A stretch of DNA of 64,000 nucleotides from Tabrizicola caldifontis (GTDB lineage: Bacteria; Pseudomonadota; Alphaproteobacteria; Rhodobacterales; Rhodobacteraceae). Position numbers and translations under genes: made by a program. Shown here piece by piece: positions 8,671 to 16,107 of this stretch. How positions within the stretch are numbered: position 1 is the first letter of the stretch; every line of letters begins with the position of its first letter. The notes under the pieces were generated by a model. The model worked only from the letters and a program-made list of their open reading frames with translations, was not told the DNA's origin and ran no database searches. The stretch covers positions 1 to 64,000 of the forward strand of contig NZ_SIJH01000017.1 in the NCBI RefSeq assembly GCF_004762095.1, written 5' to 3'.

Positions 8671-9864
8671 ATGCAAGTGACAGATCGGGCACGGCTTCTG
8701 GAACGGAAGGTCTATTTCCGGGCCGAGGATTGCGATGTGGCCGACCTTGCCGCCCTTTGCGCGGTCGGCACGGACAAGGCCGACTGGCCGCTGGCTGCGG
8801 CAGTGGAAAAGGATGTGCTGATCTACGACTGCCCCGCCCTTCTGCCCCGGATCGTGGACCCCGCCCTTGCCCGGCAACTGGCTGCCGAATGGGCCGAGGC
8901 CCTGGCGAACGGTCCCGGAGTGATCGTGCTTTCAGGGGCAGAGCCTGATCATGCGATGCTGGATGCGGCATCCGACCTGTTCCGCGGCCTCATCGACCGG
9001 CAGAACCGCGATGGCACAGGCGGCGGCGACCATTTTGCCAAGCCCGGCGCCAACGACCGGATCTGGAACAGCCTGGAAAAGCACTGTCTGGCCGACCCGG
9101 CGAATTTCGCGCGTTACTACGCCAACCCCTTCCTGGCCCTGGTCAGCCGGGCCTGGCTGGGCCCGTTCTACCAGATGACTGCCCAACTCAATGTGGTGAA
9201 CCCCGGCGGCGCGGCGCAGTCGCCACACCGTGACTATCATCTGGGCTTCCAGACTGCCGCGGCGGTGGCGGCCTATCCGGCCCATGTCCACCGTTTCAGC
9301 CCCATGCTGACCCTGCAAGGCGCCATCGCCCATGTGGACGCGCCGATCGAGGCCGGGCCGACGCTGCTGCTGCCGCACAGCCAAAAATATGCGCCGGGCT
9401 ACCTGGCGACCTCTCAGCCAGGGTTCCGCGCCTATTTCGACGCCCATGCCGTGCAGCTGCCGCTGAGGAAGGGCGACATGCTGTTCTTCTCTCCGGCTTT
9501 GTTCCACGCCGCAGGCAGCAACCGGACGGCGGATGTCAAGCGGATGGTGAACCTCTTCCAGGTTTCCTCTGCCTATGGCAGGGCGATGGAAGCGATCGAC
9601 CGGACGGCAATGTGCAAGGCCCTCTATCCCGTGTTGCTGGCCGCACAGGCCGAAGGCAGCATGACTGCGGCGCAGATCGCCAATGCCATCGCCGCCTGCG
9701 CCGAAGGCTACAGCTTTCCCACCAACCTCGACCGCGACCCGCCCCTCGGCGGGCTGGCGCCCAAATCGCAGGCGGCGCTTCTGGCCGAGGCGCTGGCCGC
9801 GCGCTGGGCGCCGGATGCCCTGAACGCCGCGCTGGATGCGCAAGCCGCCAAACGTCTGCCATGA
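8671..9864 (+). CDS. Phytanoyl-CoA dioxygenase family protein (Fe(II)/2-oxoglutarate oxygenase)
   Basis: The 397-residue protein fits the PhyH-type non-haem iron oxygenases, which hydroxylate small molecules using 2-oxoglutarate and O2. The iron facial triad is visible as His186-x-Asp188 in SPHRDYH and the distal His279 in FSPALFHAAGSNR, with Arg285 a likely 2-oxoglutarate anchor. The ATG at 8671 follows a strong GAGGGGGGG ribosome site. It sits between an aminotransferase (13 bases upstream) and a sulfotransferase-like gene (10 bases downstream), so the three are almost certainly co-transcribed. The substrate is unknown; an amino-acid-derived compound would fit the neighbours. Confidence 0.82.
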   Translation: MQVTDRARLLERKVYFRAEDCDVADLAALCAVGTDKADWPLAAAVEKDVLIYDCPALLPRIVDPALARQLAAEWAEALANGPGVIVLSGAEPDHAMLDAASDLFRGLIDRQNRDGTGGGDHFAKPGANDRIWNSLEKHCLADPANFARYYANPFLALVSRAWLGPFYQMTAQLNVVNPGGAAQSPHRDYHLGFQTAAAVAAYPAHVHRFSPMLTLQGAIAHVDAPIEAGPTLLLPHSQKYAPGYLATSQPGFRAYFDAHAVQLPLRKGDMLFFSPALFHAAGSNRTADVKRMVNLFQVSSAYGRAMEAIDRTAMCKALYPVLLAAQAEGSMTAAQIANAIAACAEGYSFPTNLDRDPPLGGLAPKSQAALLAEALAARWAPDALNAALDAQAAKRLP

Positions 9865-9874
9865 AGACCACCCG

Positions 9875-10591
9875 ATGAAGATTGCCATGTGGTCAGGCCC
9901 GCGGAACCTTTCGACCGCGCTGATGTATAGCTTCGCTTCAAGGGCCGACTGCGCGGCGACGGATGAACCCTTCTACGCCGCCTATCTGGCGGCCACCGGC
10001 ATCGACCATCCCATGCGCGATGCAGTGATCGCCAGCCAGCCGACCGACCCGGCCAGGGTGGCCGCGTTCCTGACCGGCCCCAACCCGGACGGCAAGCCGC
10101 ACTGGTATCAGAAGCACATGACGCTGCACCTGATCCCGACCTTCGATCGCGGCTTCCTGAAGAAGCTGACCAATGCCTTCCTGATCCGCCACCCTGCCCA
10201 GGTCATCGCCAGCTATGCCCGCAAGCGCGAGGCGCCGATGCTGGCTGATCTGGGCGTTGTCCAGCAGGCCGAACTGTTCGACCTTGTGGCCGACCTGACC
10301 GGAACCGCCCCGCCCGTGATCAGCGCCGAGGCAATCCGCGCCGACCCGCGCGCGGCGCTGACACGGCTGTGCGCTGCACTGGACCTGCCCTTCGACCCGG
10401 CCATGCTGTCGTGGCCCGCCGGACCCAAGCCGCAGGACGGTGTCTGGGCCCCGCACTGGTATGGCGCGGTCCACCGCTCGACCGGGTTCGAGCCGCCCGA
10501 GGGCGCCCTGCCCGACCTGCCCGCCGCCTTCCGACGCCTCGCCGATCAGGCGATGCCGCATTACGACCGCCTTGCCGCACTTGCCCTCTGA
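9875..10591 (+). CDS. Sulfotransferase-like protein
   Basis: The 238-residue protein opens with MKIAMWSGPRNLSTALMYSF, matching the 5'-phosphosulfate-binding loop of PAPS-dependent sulfotransferases. FLIRHPAQVIASYARKR is the typical 3'-phosphate-binding region. It is shorter than most carbohydrate sulfotransferases but similar to the small cytosolic sulfotransferase-like proteins found beside branched-chain aminotransferases. The ATG at 9875 is 10 bases after the oxygenase stop. Likely role: transfer of sulfate to a hydroxyl group, perhaps one added by the preceding oxygenase. That order of steps is inference. Confidence 0.75.
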   Translation: MKIAMWSGPRNLSTALMYSFASRADCAATDEPFYAAYLAATGIDHPMRDAVIASQPTDPARVAAFLTGPNPDGKPHWYQKHMTLHLIPTFDRGFLKKLTNAFLIRHPAQVIASYARKREAPMLADLGVVQQAELFDLVADLTGTAPPVISAEAIRADPRAALTRLCAALDLPFDPAMLSWPAGPKPQDGVWAPHWYGAVHRSTGFEPPEGALPDLPAAFRRLADQAMPHYDRLAALAL

Positions 10592-10600
10592 CAGGTTCCC

Positions 10601-12526
10601 ATGCGCCGCCTCGCCCTTGCCGCAGCCCTTTTCGCCAACCCGGCTGTGGCCGAGGTCTCGCTGTTCGAAGCGACCGCGGGGCTGGAGCTTTTCCCCTGCG
10701 AGATGTCCACCCTGTCCTGCACGACGCTGACGCTGCCGCTGGACCACATGGCGAACGACGGTGCGCGCACCATCGACATCACCTTTGCCCTGTCCTTCGC
10801 CAGTATCGAAAGCCGCGGAATCCTGTTCTATTTCGTCGGCGGGCCGGGCGCGTCGGGGTTGGCCTCGGCAGAAAGCTACCTTGCGTCCTTCGACGCCGAC
10901 CTGACGCAATACATGGACGTCGTCTTTGTCGACCAGCGCGGCACGGGCCCCGATCACGGACTTTCCTGTCCGGTCGCCCAGGCGATCTACGATGCAGCCC
11001 CCGTCTCGGTCAGAGATCCTGAGGGCGCCATGGCGGCTGCACGCACCTATGTTGCCGATTGCACCCGGGAAATCGGACGCGACGACCTGCTGCCCTTCGT
11101 CAGTTCCGACCAGGCCATCCGCGACAGCGAGGCCTTTCGCCAGAAGATCGGGGCACCGAAGGTCTGGCTTTACGGCGAAAGCTATGGAACGCAATTCGTC
11201 CAGGCCTATGCCGCGCAGTTTCCCGATGCCGTGCGCGGTGTCGTTCTGGACGGGGTCGTGGACCTGAACCTTGATGCCCGCGGCTTCTACCGCAACTACA
11301 CGCTGGCGGCCGAGACGATCCTGGCGCGAACCCTGGCTGCTTGTGACCGCATCGCCGAATGCGCCGAGGACATGCGCGGCGAGATGGGCAACACTGCGGC
11401 AGAGGTCTATGACAGCATCGCCGCGCGGCTGGCCAAGGGCCCGATCCCCGTGCGGTTCGTCCGGGCCGACGGGCGGGTCGAGGATCGGCGGATCACTTCG
11501 GGCATCTTCGAAGCCAGCGCCTTCTATGCCCTCTATTCGCCCAGGGGCCGGGCCGACTTTCTGCGCGCCCTTGCGGCCATGGGGCGCGGCAATCCGGTGC
11601 CGCTGCTGCACCTGGGCTATGCCAGCATGTACGTCGATCCCGAAACCGAGACCGGGATCGCGGATGCGGGATGGTATTCGGCTGCGTTCTACGCCATCAC
11701 CTGCACCGATTACGACAGCGGTCCCGGCAAGACCCCGGACGAACGTGCCGACGCCATCATGGCCGAGGCGGCAGATTTCGCGCCCAGCGCGCCGCGGCTG
11801 ATCCGGTCATTCTTCATGGAGCGCCTTGCCTGTGCCTACTGGCCACATCAGGGCCCGTCGGTGCGTCCGCCACCCTTTGCCGGCGGCGACTATCCGACCC
11901 TGGTGCTGAACAGCGATTCCGACCCGATCACGCCGATTTCCATGGCGCGGGCCGTTCTGGACAATGCCCGCAATGCCTATGGGGTGTTCATGTCGGGCGG
12001 CCCGCATGTGATCTGGGGGCGGGGGATCGCCTGCCCCGATGCCATCGTCCAGGATCTGATCATCGACGGTATCCTTCCCGTGGCACACGAGCAGCAGTGC
12101 GAACAGGATCTGATCGGCGACTATTTGCCCCTGACACTGACCGACCCGGCCGCGATGGCCGACCCCGTAGCCGTCGCCCAGGCCGTGGAGACAGAGCTTT
12201 ACCTAAACAGCGCCCTGAACAACTGGGACGGCATGCAGCCGCTGACCGTGGGATGCGACCTTGGCGGCACCCTCAGCGCGACCGCAACCTATTCCGGCAC
12301 CAACTATGCGTTTCGCGAGTGCCGCTTCTGGCCCGAACTGACCGTCAGCGGGAAGGGTGTCGAAATCGCCACCGGCGAGGACCGGGACGGTCTGACCCTG
12401 ACCCTTTCGGTCAGCGGGCATCACTCGGGCGAGATCGTCTATCTTTATCGAACGCGCGACGAGGCGTGGAGCATCAGCGGCACCTGGGACGGAAAGCCTG
12501 CAACCCTGCCGCGCACCCTGCCATAG
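10601..12526 (+). CDS. Secreted alpha/beta-hydrolase, tripeptidyl aminopeptidase-like (S33)
   Basis: The gene encodes 641 residues with a cleavable signal peptide (MRRLALAAALFANPAVA, cut near residue 17), so the enzyme is periplasmic or secreted. The fold is alpha/beta-hydrolase. The oxyanion-hole motif GGPG is at 80-83, and VFVDQRGTG follows. The nucleophile is Ser194 in GESYG. The later acid lies in LNSDSDPITP and the catalytic His in SGGPHVIWGRG. These match S33 prolyl and tripeptidyl aminopeptidases. About 130 residues follow the His and form a beta-rich tail (TVGCDLGGTLSATATYSG ...) whose role I do not recognise. It starts 9 bases after the sulfotransferase-like gene and may be read through from that operon. 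Confidence 0.83.
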   Translation: MRRLALAAALFANPAVAEVSLFEATAGLELFPCEMSTLSCTTLTLPLDHMANDGARTIDITFALSFASIESRGILFYFVGGPGASGLASAESYLASFDADLTQYMDVVFVDQRGTGPDHGLSCPVAQAIYDAAPVSVRDPEGAMAAARTYVADCTREIGRDDLLPFVSSDQAIRDSEAFRQKIGAPKVWLYGESYGTQFVQAYAAQFPDAVRGVVLDGVVDLNLDARGFYRNYTLAAETILARTLAACDRIAECAEDMRGEMGNTAAEVYDSIAARLAKGPIPVRFVRADGRVEDRRITSGIFEASAFYALYSPRGRADFLRALAAMGRGNPVPLLHLGYASMYVDPETETGIADAGWYSAAFYAITCTDYDSGPGKTPDERADAIMAEAADFAPSAPRLIRSFFMERLACAYWPHQGPSVRPPPFAGGDYPTLVLNSDSDPITPISMARAVLDNARNAYGVFMSGGPHVIWGRGIACPDAIVQDLIIDGILPVAHEQQCEQDLIGDYLPLTLTDPAAMADPVAVAQAVETELYLNSALNNWDGMQPLTVGCDLGGTLSATATYSGTNYAFRECRFWPELTVSGKGVEIATGEDRDGLTLTLSVSGHHSGEIVYLYRTRDEAWSISGTWDGKPATLPRTLP

Positions 12527-12792
12527 CGTCACCCCTGGGGCCCCGGGCCGTTGGCCCGCAAGGCATGCCTCCGATGTCGTCGCTGCCGACCGGCAGCCGA
12601 TGCTGCGGGTGCAGGCCGTGTCGCCCGTTTCACTCGTTACGGCTGCTTCGGCGGTCCGGCAGCTACGGCTGTGCCAAATCTTGGGGCAGTCCGGCAAGCG
12701 CCCGATTCCTGATGCCGTCTCTGGCAGCGCGGGCACGATCCTGGGCCGGAAGCAGGCGGTCGCAGGCAGCAGGCGTCAAAGTGCCGGCCGCC

Positions 12793-13461
12793 CTATTTCC
12801 TGGCGCGCCAGGTGTTCAGCCAGGCCCGGATCCGCCCGAAGAAACCGCGCGCTTCCTTCCGAGCGGCATCGACCCGCGCGCTTGCCGCATCCAGCGTCTC
12901 GCCGACCTCGGCCAGGGCGGGGTCCACCATCCGTTCGCGGAATTGCAGCCACATCCTGCGGAACAGCACGGCCAGGAACAGCAGGAACGCGAAGAAAAAG
13001 ATGTTGAACCATGGGATGATGGTCACATCCGGCCCATCGACCGGGCGGATGCCCACTGCATTGGGAAAGATCGAGATCAGTTCGTTTCGCCAGCCGTAAT
13101 GGGTGATCACCACCCATTTAGGGGCCTCGGCGGTCGATTTCAGGTCATCGGCCTCGGTCTGCAGGCTGGCGGTGTCGAACTTGAAATAGGGCGGCCAGTT
13201 CCAGCCAGTATCCTCGTTGCGGTAGACCATCGGCTTGCCGTTGGGCTGGATGGTCTGGATGAACTGCACATCGCGGTTCGTCAGCGTGCCCGACTGGTCG
13301 TCGGGCGACGCCCAGAAGATGCGCGTCCAGTCGTTCAGATCCTGGCGTTCCTGATAGGTTCCGACGACGCGCACCACATCATGCTGTGGCAGCGTGTAGT
13401 GCAGGAACAACCCCACGACCAGGGCAAGTGTGGACCAGAAGGCCCATTTCACATATCGCAT
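12793..13461 (-). CDS. DUF1523-like membrane protein
   Basis: The gene encodes 222 residues. There is an N-terminal membrane anchor (residues 5-25), a periplasmic domain with HDVVRVVGTYQERQDLNDWTRIFWASPDD as its best-conserved stretch, a second membrane segment near 155-170 (PWFNIFFFAFLLFLAVLF), and a basic cytoplasmic tail rich in Arg and Ala. This layout matches DUF1523, a family of unknown function common in Rhodobacteraceae. It is the last gene of an eight-gene minus-strand cluster and begins 7 bases after the small membrane protein gene, with GAGG before its ATG. A role at the inner membrane together with the upstream AAA+ ATPase is inferred from position only. Confidence 0.78.
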   Translation of the reverse strand: MRYVKWAFWSTLALVVGLFLHYTLPQHDVVRVVGTYQERQDLNDWTRIFWASPDDQSGTLTNRDVQFIQTIQPNGKPMVYRNEDTGWNWPPYFKFDTASLQTEADDLKSTAEAPKWVVITHYGWRNELISIFPNAVGIRPVDGPDVTIIPWFNIFFFAFLLFLAVLFRRMWLQFRERMVDPALAEVGETLDAASARVDAARKEARGFFGRIRAWLNTWRARK

Positions 13462-13468
13462 CGCGGCC

Positions 13469-13741
13469 TCATGCGTAGTTCATCAGATATAGAAGAAGGG
13501 CGATCACGATAAAAGGCAGGACGAAGATGATGACCAGAAGGCGGTTGCGCAGGCTGCCTTCGTAATCGGCCATGCCCTTTTCGATGAACGCCTTGCGCGC
13601 CGCATCGTCGCCCTGCGGAGAGGCATCCCATTCCTTTTCCAGCGCCTCGCGCCGCAATGAACGCGCATAGGTCCGCAGGATGAAATAGGCCACCGCCCCG
13701 ACCACGGCCCAGATCAGGATAGCACGCAGGAAACCGATCAT
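13469..13741 (-). CDS. Small two-helix membrane protein of the AAA+ cluster
   Basis: This 90-residue protein has two hydrophobic segments (about residues 3-22 and 68-87) flanking a charged middle (SLRREALEKEWDASPQGDDAARKAFIEKGMADYEGSL). Its ATG overlaps the stop of the DUF6638-like gene by four bases (ATGA), which indicates translational coupling. I recognise no family. The helix-charged loop-helix plan and its position before the DUF1523-like gene suggest a membrane subunit of the same assembly. Confidence 0.75.
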   Translation of the reverse strand: MIGFLRAILIWAVVGAVAYFILRTYARSLRREALEKEWDASPQGDDAARKAFIEKGMADYEGSLRNRLLVIIFVLPFIVIALLLYLMNYA

Positions 13742-15099
13742 CGCTGCCCTCCGGTTCTGCCCCAGGGCCCCACCACGGGCGGCCGCACCGGCCTCGGCCC
13801 CTCGGCCATCTGCGGGCGGTGCAATTCGTCCATGCTCGGCTCCGGCCCGAACAGCGCGGTGCGCGCGCCCTCGCGGTCCACCTGATACTCCCGCGCCAGG
13901 AAATCCGCCACATAGGTCTTCTTGGCCTCGGACCAGGTGGCATACTGAGCGTAGAACAGCTCCTTGTGGACAATGAACATCTGCCGCACGTCCATGGGCG
14001 AGAGTTCCGACAGAAGCATGTTCACCAGGTCTCGGTCCGGCCCCTTGCCGCGCAGCGTGTAGAAATAGGCCGGATGCTCCGAGGTGATCTTCGGCCAGGG
14101 CCCCCCGGCCTCGACCCAGCGCAACAGGGCCGCGAGCCCCAGGAACTCCTCGGGCAGAGCGGTGCCCAGCCTGTAGGCCACCTTGCGGAGTTCGGTGCGG
14201 CGGGCATCGCCCACCTCGATTCCCAGCCGGTCGGCGGCATCGACCAGGATGAAATCCATCTTCTGCCGCAGGATGGCCGCCGCGTCGGCGCCGCGCGCCT
14301 GGACGATGGGTTCGACAAGGCCATTTCGCTCCAGCCAGTCGGCGATCTGGTTGCGGTGGGTCAGGTCCATGACCTGCGCGATGGGCACCTCGCCGAGGCT
14401 GCGCCAATCGAGCGTCGAGATCGCCGCCGGATAGCGCACGCCCTGAAAGATGTAGACCCCGCCGAAATGGCTGGTCCAGAAGTTCGACTGCTGGAACGTC
14501 ATTGCCGGAAGGCTGATCGGCACCCGCGTCACGTCGCCCGTCTTCTTCGCCAGCCCGATCATCTCCGCCACCAGCACATCGTCGCGCCACCCGTCCGGCT
14601 CAACCCGGAACCGCTCGATCAGCTTCGCCAGCTTCCCCGCATCCGCCACATGCCCGCCAATCGTATCCGCCTCGACCGTCACTTGCCTGATGTCGAACAG
14701 CTTGGCGGGAGTGTCGAAGGCGTAGACCGAGTTCTGCAACTCCCCCGCCACCGCATCCCGCGCGGTCAGGGCAAAGAGCTGCGCCTCGTTCTTCTCGATG
14801 AACTGCGTCAGGATCCCCCGGCTGGTAGAGAACTTGATGTTGAGAAGCGGCGCATCCTTCTGCGCCGTGGTCAGCAGGATGAACTGCCGGTTCGCCCCGT
14901 TGGGGTTGAGGTAGAGGTGGTCCCCCAGCTCATCCCCGATCTCGGGCGAATAGCCGGAGAGGTCGATGTGGAAATCGTTCAGCTTCGTGGTCTTGCCGGT
15001 CAGATGCCTGAGCGCCCGGTTGTAGCGTTCGACAAGGGCCGGGGAGGAAACCTCGATCAGGTTCCCGAACATCAGGCCACGTTGGATGAGGCGTTTCAT
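13738..15099 (-). CDS. DUF6638-like protein of the AAA+ cluster
   Basis: The 453-residue protein has no signal peptide and is probably cytosolic. It begins MKRLIQRGLMFGNLIEVSSPALVERYN and contains long alpha/beta stretches such as FHIDLSGYSPEIGDELGDHLYLN and LNIKFSTSRGILTQFI, which I associate with DUF6638, a family without assigned function. The ATG at 15099 follows GGAGGAAGGAC, a strong ribosome site. It overlaps the next gene by four bases. The last 25 residues are rich in Pro, Arg and Gly and probably disordered. Confidence 0.72.
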   Translation of the reverse strand: MKRLIQRGLMFGNLIEVSSPALVERYNRALRHLTGKTTKLNDFHIDLSGYSPEIGDELGDHLYLNPNGANRQFILLTTAQKDAPLLNIKFSTSRGILTQFIEKNEAQLFALTARDAVAGELQNSVYAFDTPAKLFDIRQVTVEADTIGGHVADAGKLAKLIERFRVEPDGWRDDVLVAEMIGLAKKTGDVTRVPISLPAMTFQQSNFWTSHFGGVYIFQGVRYPAAISTLDWRSLGEVPIAQVMDLTHRNQIADWLERNGLVEPIVQARGADAAAILRQKMDFILVDAADRLGIEVGDARRTELRKVAYRLGTALPEEFLGLAALLRWVEAGGPWPKITSEHPAYFYTLRGKGPDRDLVNMLLSELSPMDVRQMFIVHKELFYAQYATWSEAKKTYVADFLAREYQVDREGARTALFGPEPSMDELHRPQMAEGPRPVRPPVVGPWGRTGGQR

Positions 15100-15135
15100 G
15101 TCCTTCCTCCGCTTGCGCTCTCGGCTGCCGGCGAG

Positions 15136-15175
15136 CCCCCCACCCCCCTCCCCTCCCCACGAGGGGGAGGGGAGG
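15136..15175. repeat. GC-rich palindromic repeat, copy A
   Basis: C-rich then G-rich arms (CCCCTCCCCAC / GAGGGGGAGGGG) around an ACGAG centre. It is one of three closely spaced copies around the 3' end of the DUF559 gene and of about seven in the window. Confidence 0.75.
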
Positions 15176-15196
15176 ATCCCGCATCAACCGCCCCGC

Positions 15197-15712
15197 TCAA
15201 CGCATCTTCGGAAGCGCCTCCCTCCCCCCGCGTGGCAGAGGGATGGGGTGGGGGGCGTCAGCCAAATGCGACTCCGCCAGCCTATAACGCACACCGCCAA
15301 CCCCAAGTGCCTCTCCTCCCCCTCGTGGGGAGGGGATGGGGGTGGGGGGCACGCCTTCAGCCAAATCCTCACCGCTCACCGCATCGAAGATCACTTGCAT
15401 CACCCCCTCGATATTCCCCGACACCTCCGAATTCCAGAACCGCACCACCTGAAACCCCTGCGCCGCTAACCACTCATCCCTCGCCATGTCACGAGGTCCA
15501 CCATGGCCACCCCCATCGATCTCGATCACCAATCGCCGCCCCAGATCCGCGAAATCCGCGATGAACGGCCCAATCGGAGCTTGCCCCCGGAAATGCAGCC
15601 CCAGCATCCGGTTCAACTCCCGCAGCTTGGCCCAGACCTTCCGCTCCTGCGGCGTCATCTCCGCCCGCAGCTTCTTCGCGCGTTGTCGGGTGATCGGTTG
15701 AATGCCGGTCAT
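15197..15712 (-). CDS. DUF559 protein (Vsr-like endonuclease fold), C-terminus extended by repeats
   Basis: Residues 1-115 match DUF559, a PD-(D/E)XK nuclease-like domain related to very-short-patch repair endonucleases. They show QRAKKLRAEMTPQERKVWAKLR, LHFRGQAPIGPFIADFAD and LVIEIDGGGHGG, followed by FQVVRFWNSEV. The acidic D-x-EIDG set is present. The family normally ends about here (VMQVIFDAV). The remaining 55 residues are translated from two copies of the palindromic repeat, giving PPTPIPSPRGGGE and PHPIPLPRGGRE. The start overlaps the preceding stop by four bases, so it is part of the operon. Such genes often accompany unrelated clusters, so a functional link is unproven. Confidence 0.82.
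   Translation of the reverse strand: MTGIQPITRQRAKKLRAEMTPQERKVWAKLRELNRMLGLHFRGQAPIGPFIADFADLGRRLVIEIDGGGHGGPRDMARDEWLAAQGFQVVRFWNSEVSGNIEGVMQVIFDAVSGEDLAEGVPPTPIPSPRGGGEALGVGGVRYRLAESHLADAPHPIPLPRGGREALPKMR
15217..15257. repeat. GC-rich palindromic repeat, copy B
   Basis: CTCCCTCCCCCCGCGTGGC is followed by a G-rich arm GGGATGGGGTGGGGGG. It lies inside the C-terminal coding part of the DUF559 gene. Confidence 0.7.
15311..15350. repeat. GC-rich palindromic repeat, copy C
   Basis: CTCTCCTCCCCCTCGTGGGG is followed by AGGGGATGGGGGTGGGGGG. It encodes the PPTPIPSPRGGGE stretch in the DUF559 gene. Confidence 0.75.
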
Positions 15713-16107
15713 GCCTCACCCCTGTGACCAGAACCTTCACCATCCACCATCCGCATCCCCAACCGCAGGTTCAGCTCCTGTGCCTTCACCAGCCAGACGA
15801 AGCCCAGGACCGGCCCCCACAAGAGCGCGAACAGCGGCGAGCGGCCCAGGAAGAACCCCGCCCGATCAAGTGGGGCTGCCAGAACCCCCGCCCAGACCCA
15901 CTTGTTGATCGCCGCGTAAAGCCCGGCCGCCAGCACGGCCCCCACGACCAGCGCCACCACAGCCGTCACCCCCACCGCCCGCGCAAGCCGCGCCTGCGAA
16001 AGGTTCCCCGGCGCCGTCAGCCACCCCGGCAACCTCGCCACCAGCGCGCACAACCCCGCCAGCGCCAGGATGGAGTTCCAGAGGGTGACGCGCAGGGCTT
16101 CGGTCAT
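15709..16107 (-). CDS. Membrane protein of the AAA+ cluster
   Basis: This 132-residue protein has three likely membrane helices (about residues 8-27, 43-68 and 88-108). It carries a short polar tail, ELNLRLGMRMVDGEGSGHRGEA. Both ends overlap neighbours by four bases: its ATG lies in the AAA+ ATPase stop and its stop in the DUF559 start, so the three are translationally coupled. No known family is recognised. It probably anchors or partners the ATPase at the inner membrane, by position only. Confidence 0.75.
   Translation of the reverse strand: MTEALRVTLWNSILALAGLCALVARLPGWLTAPGNLSQARLARAVGVTAVVALVVGAVLAAGLYAAINKWVWAGVLAAPLDRAGFFLGRSPLFALLWGPVLGFVWLVKAQELNLRLGMRMVDGEGSGHRGEA

Noticed and set aside
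9938-11611. 557-residue minus-strand ORF across the sulfotransferase and peptidase genes
   Set aside because: It spans two real plus-strand genes with catalytic motifs and has an Arg/Gly-rich shadow composition.
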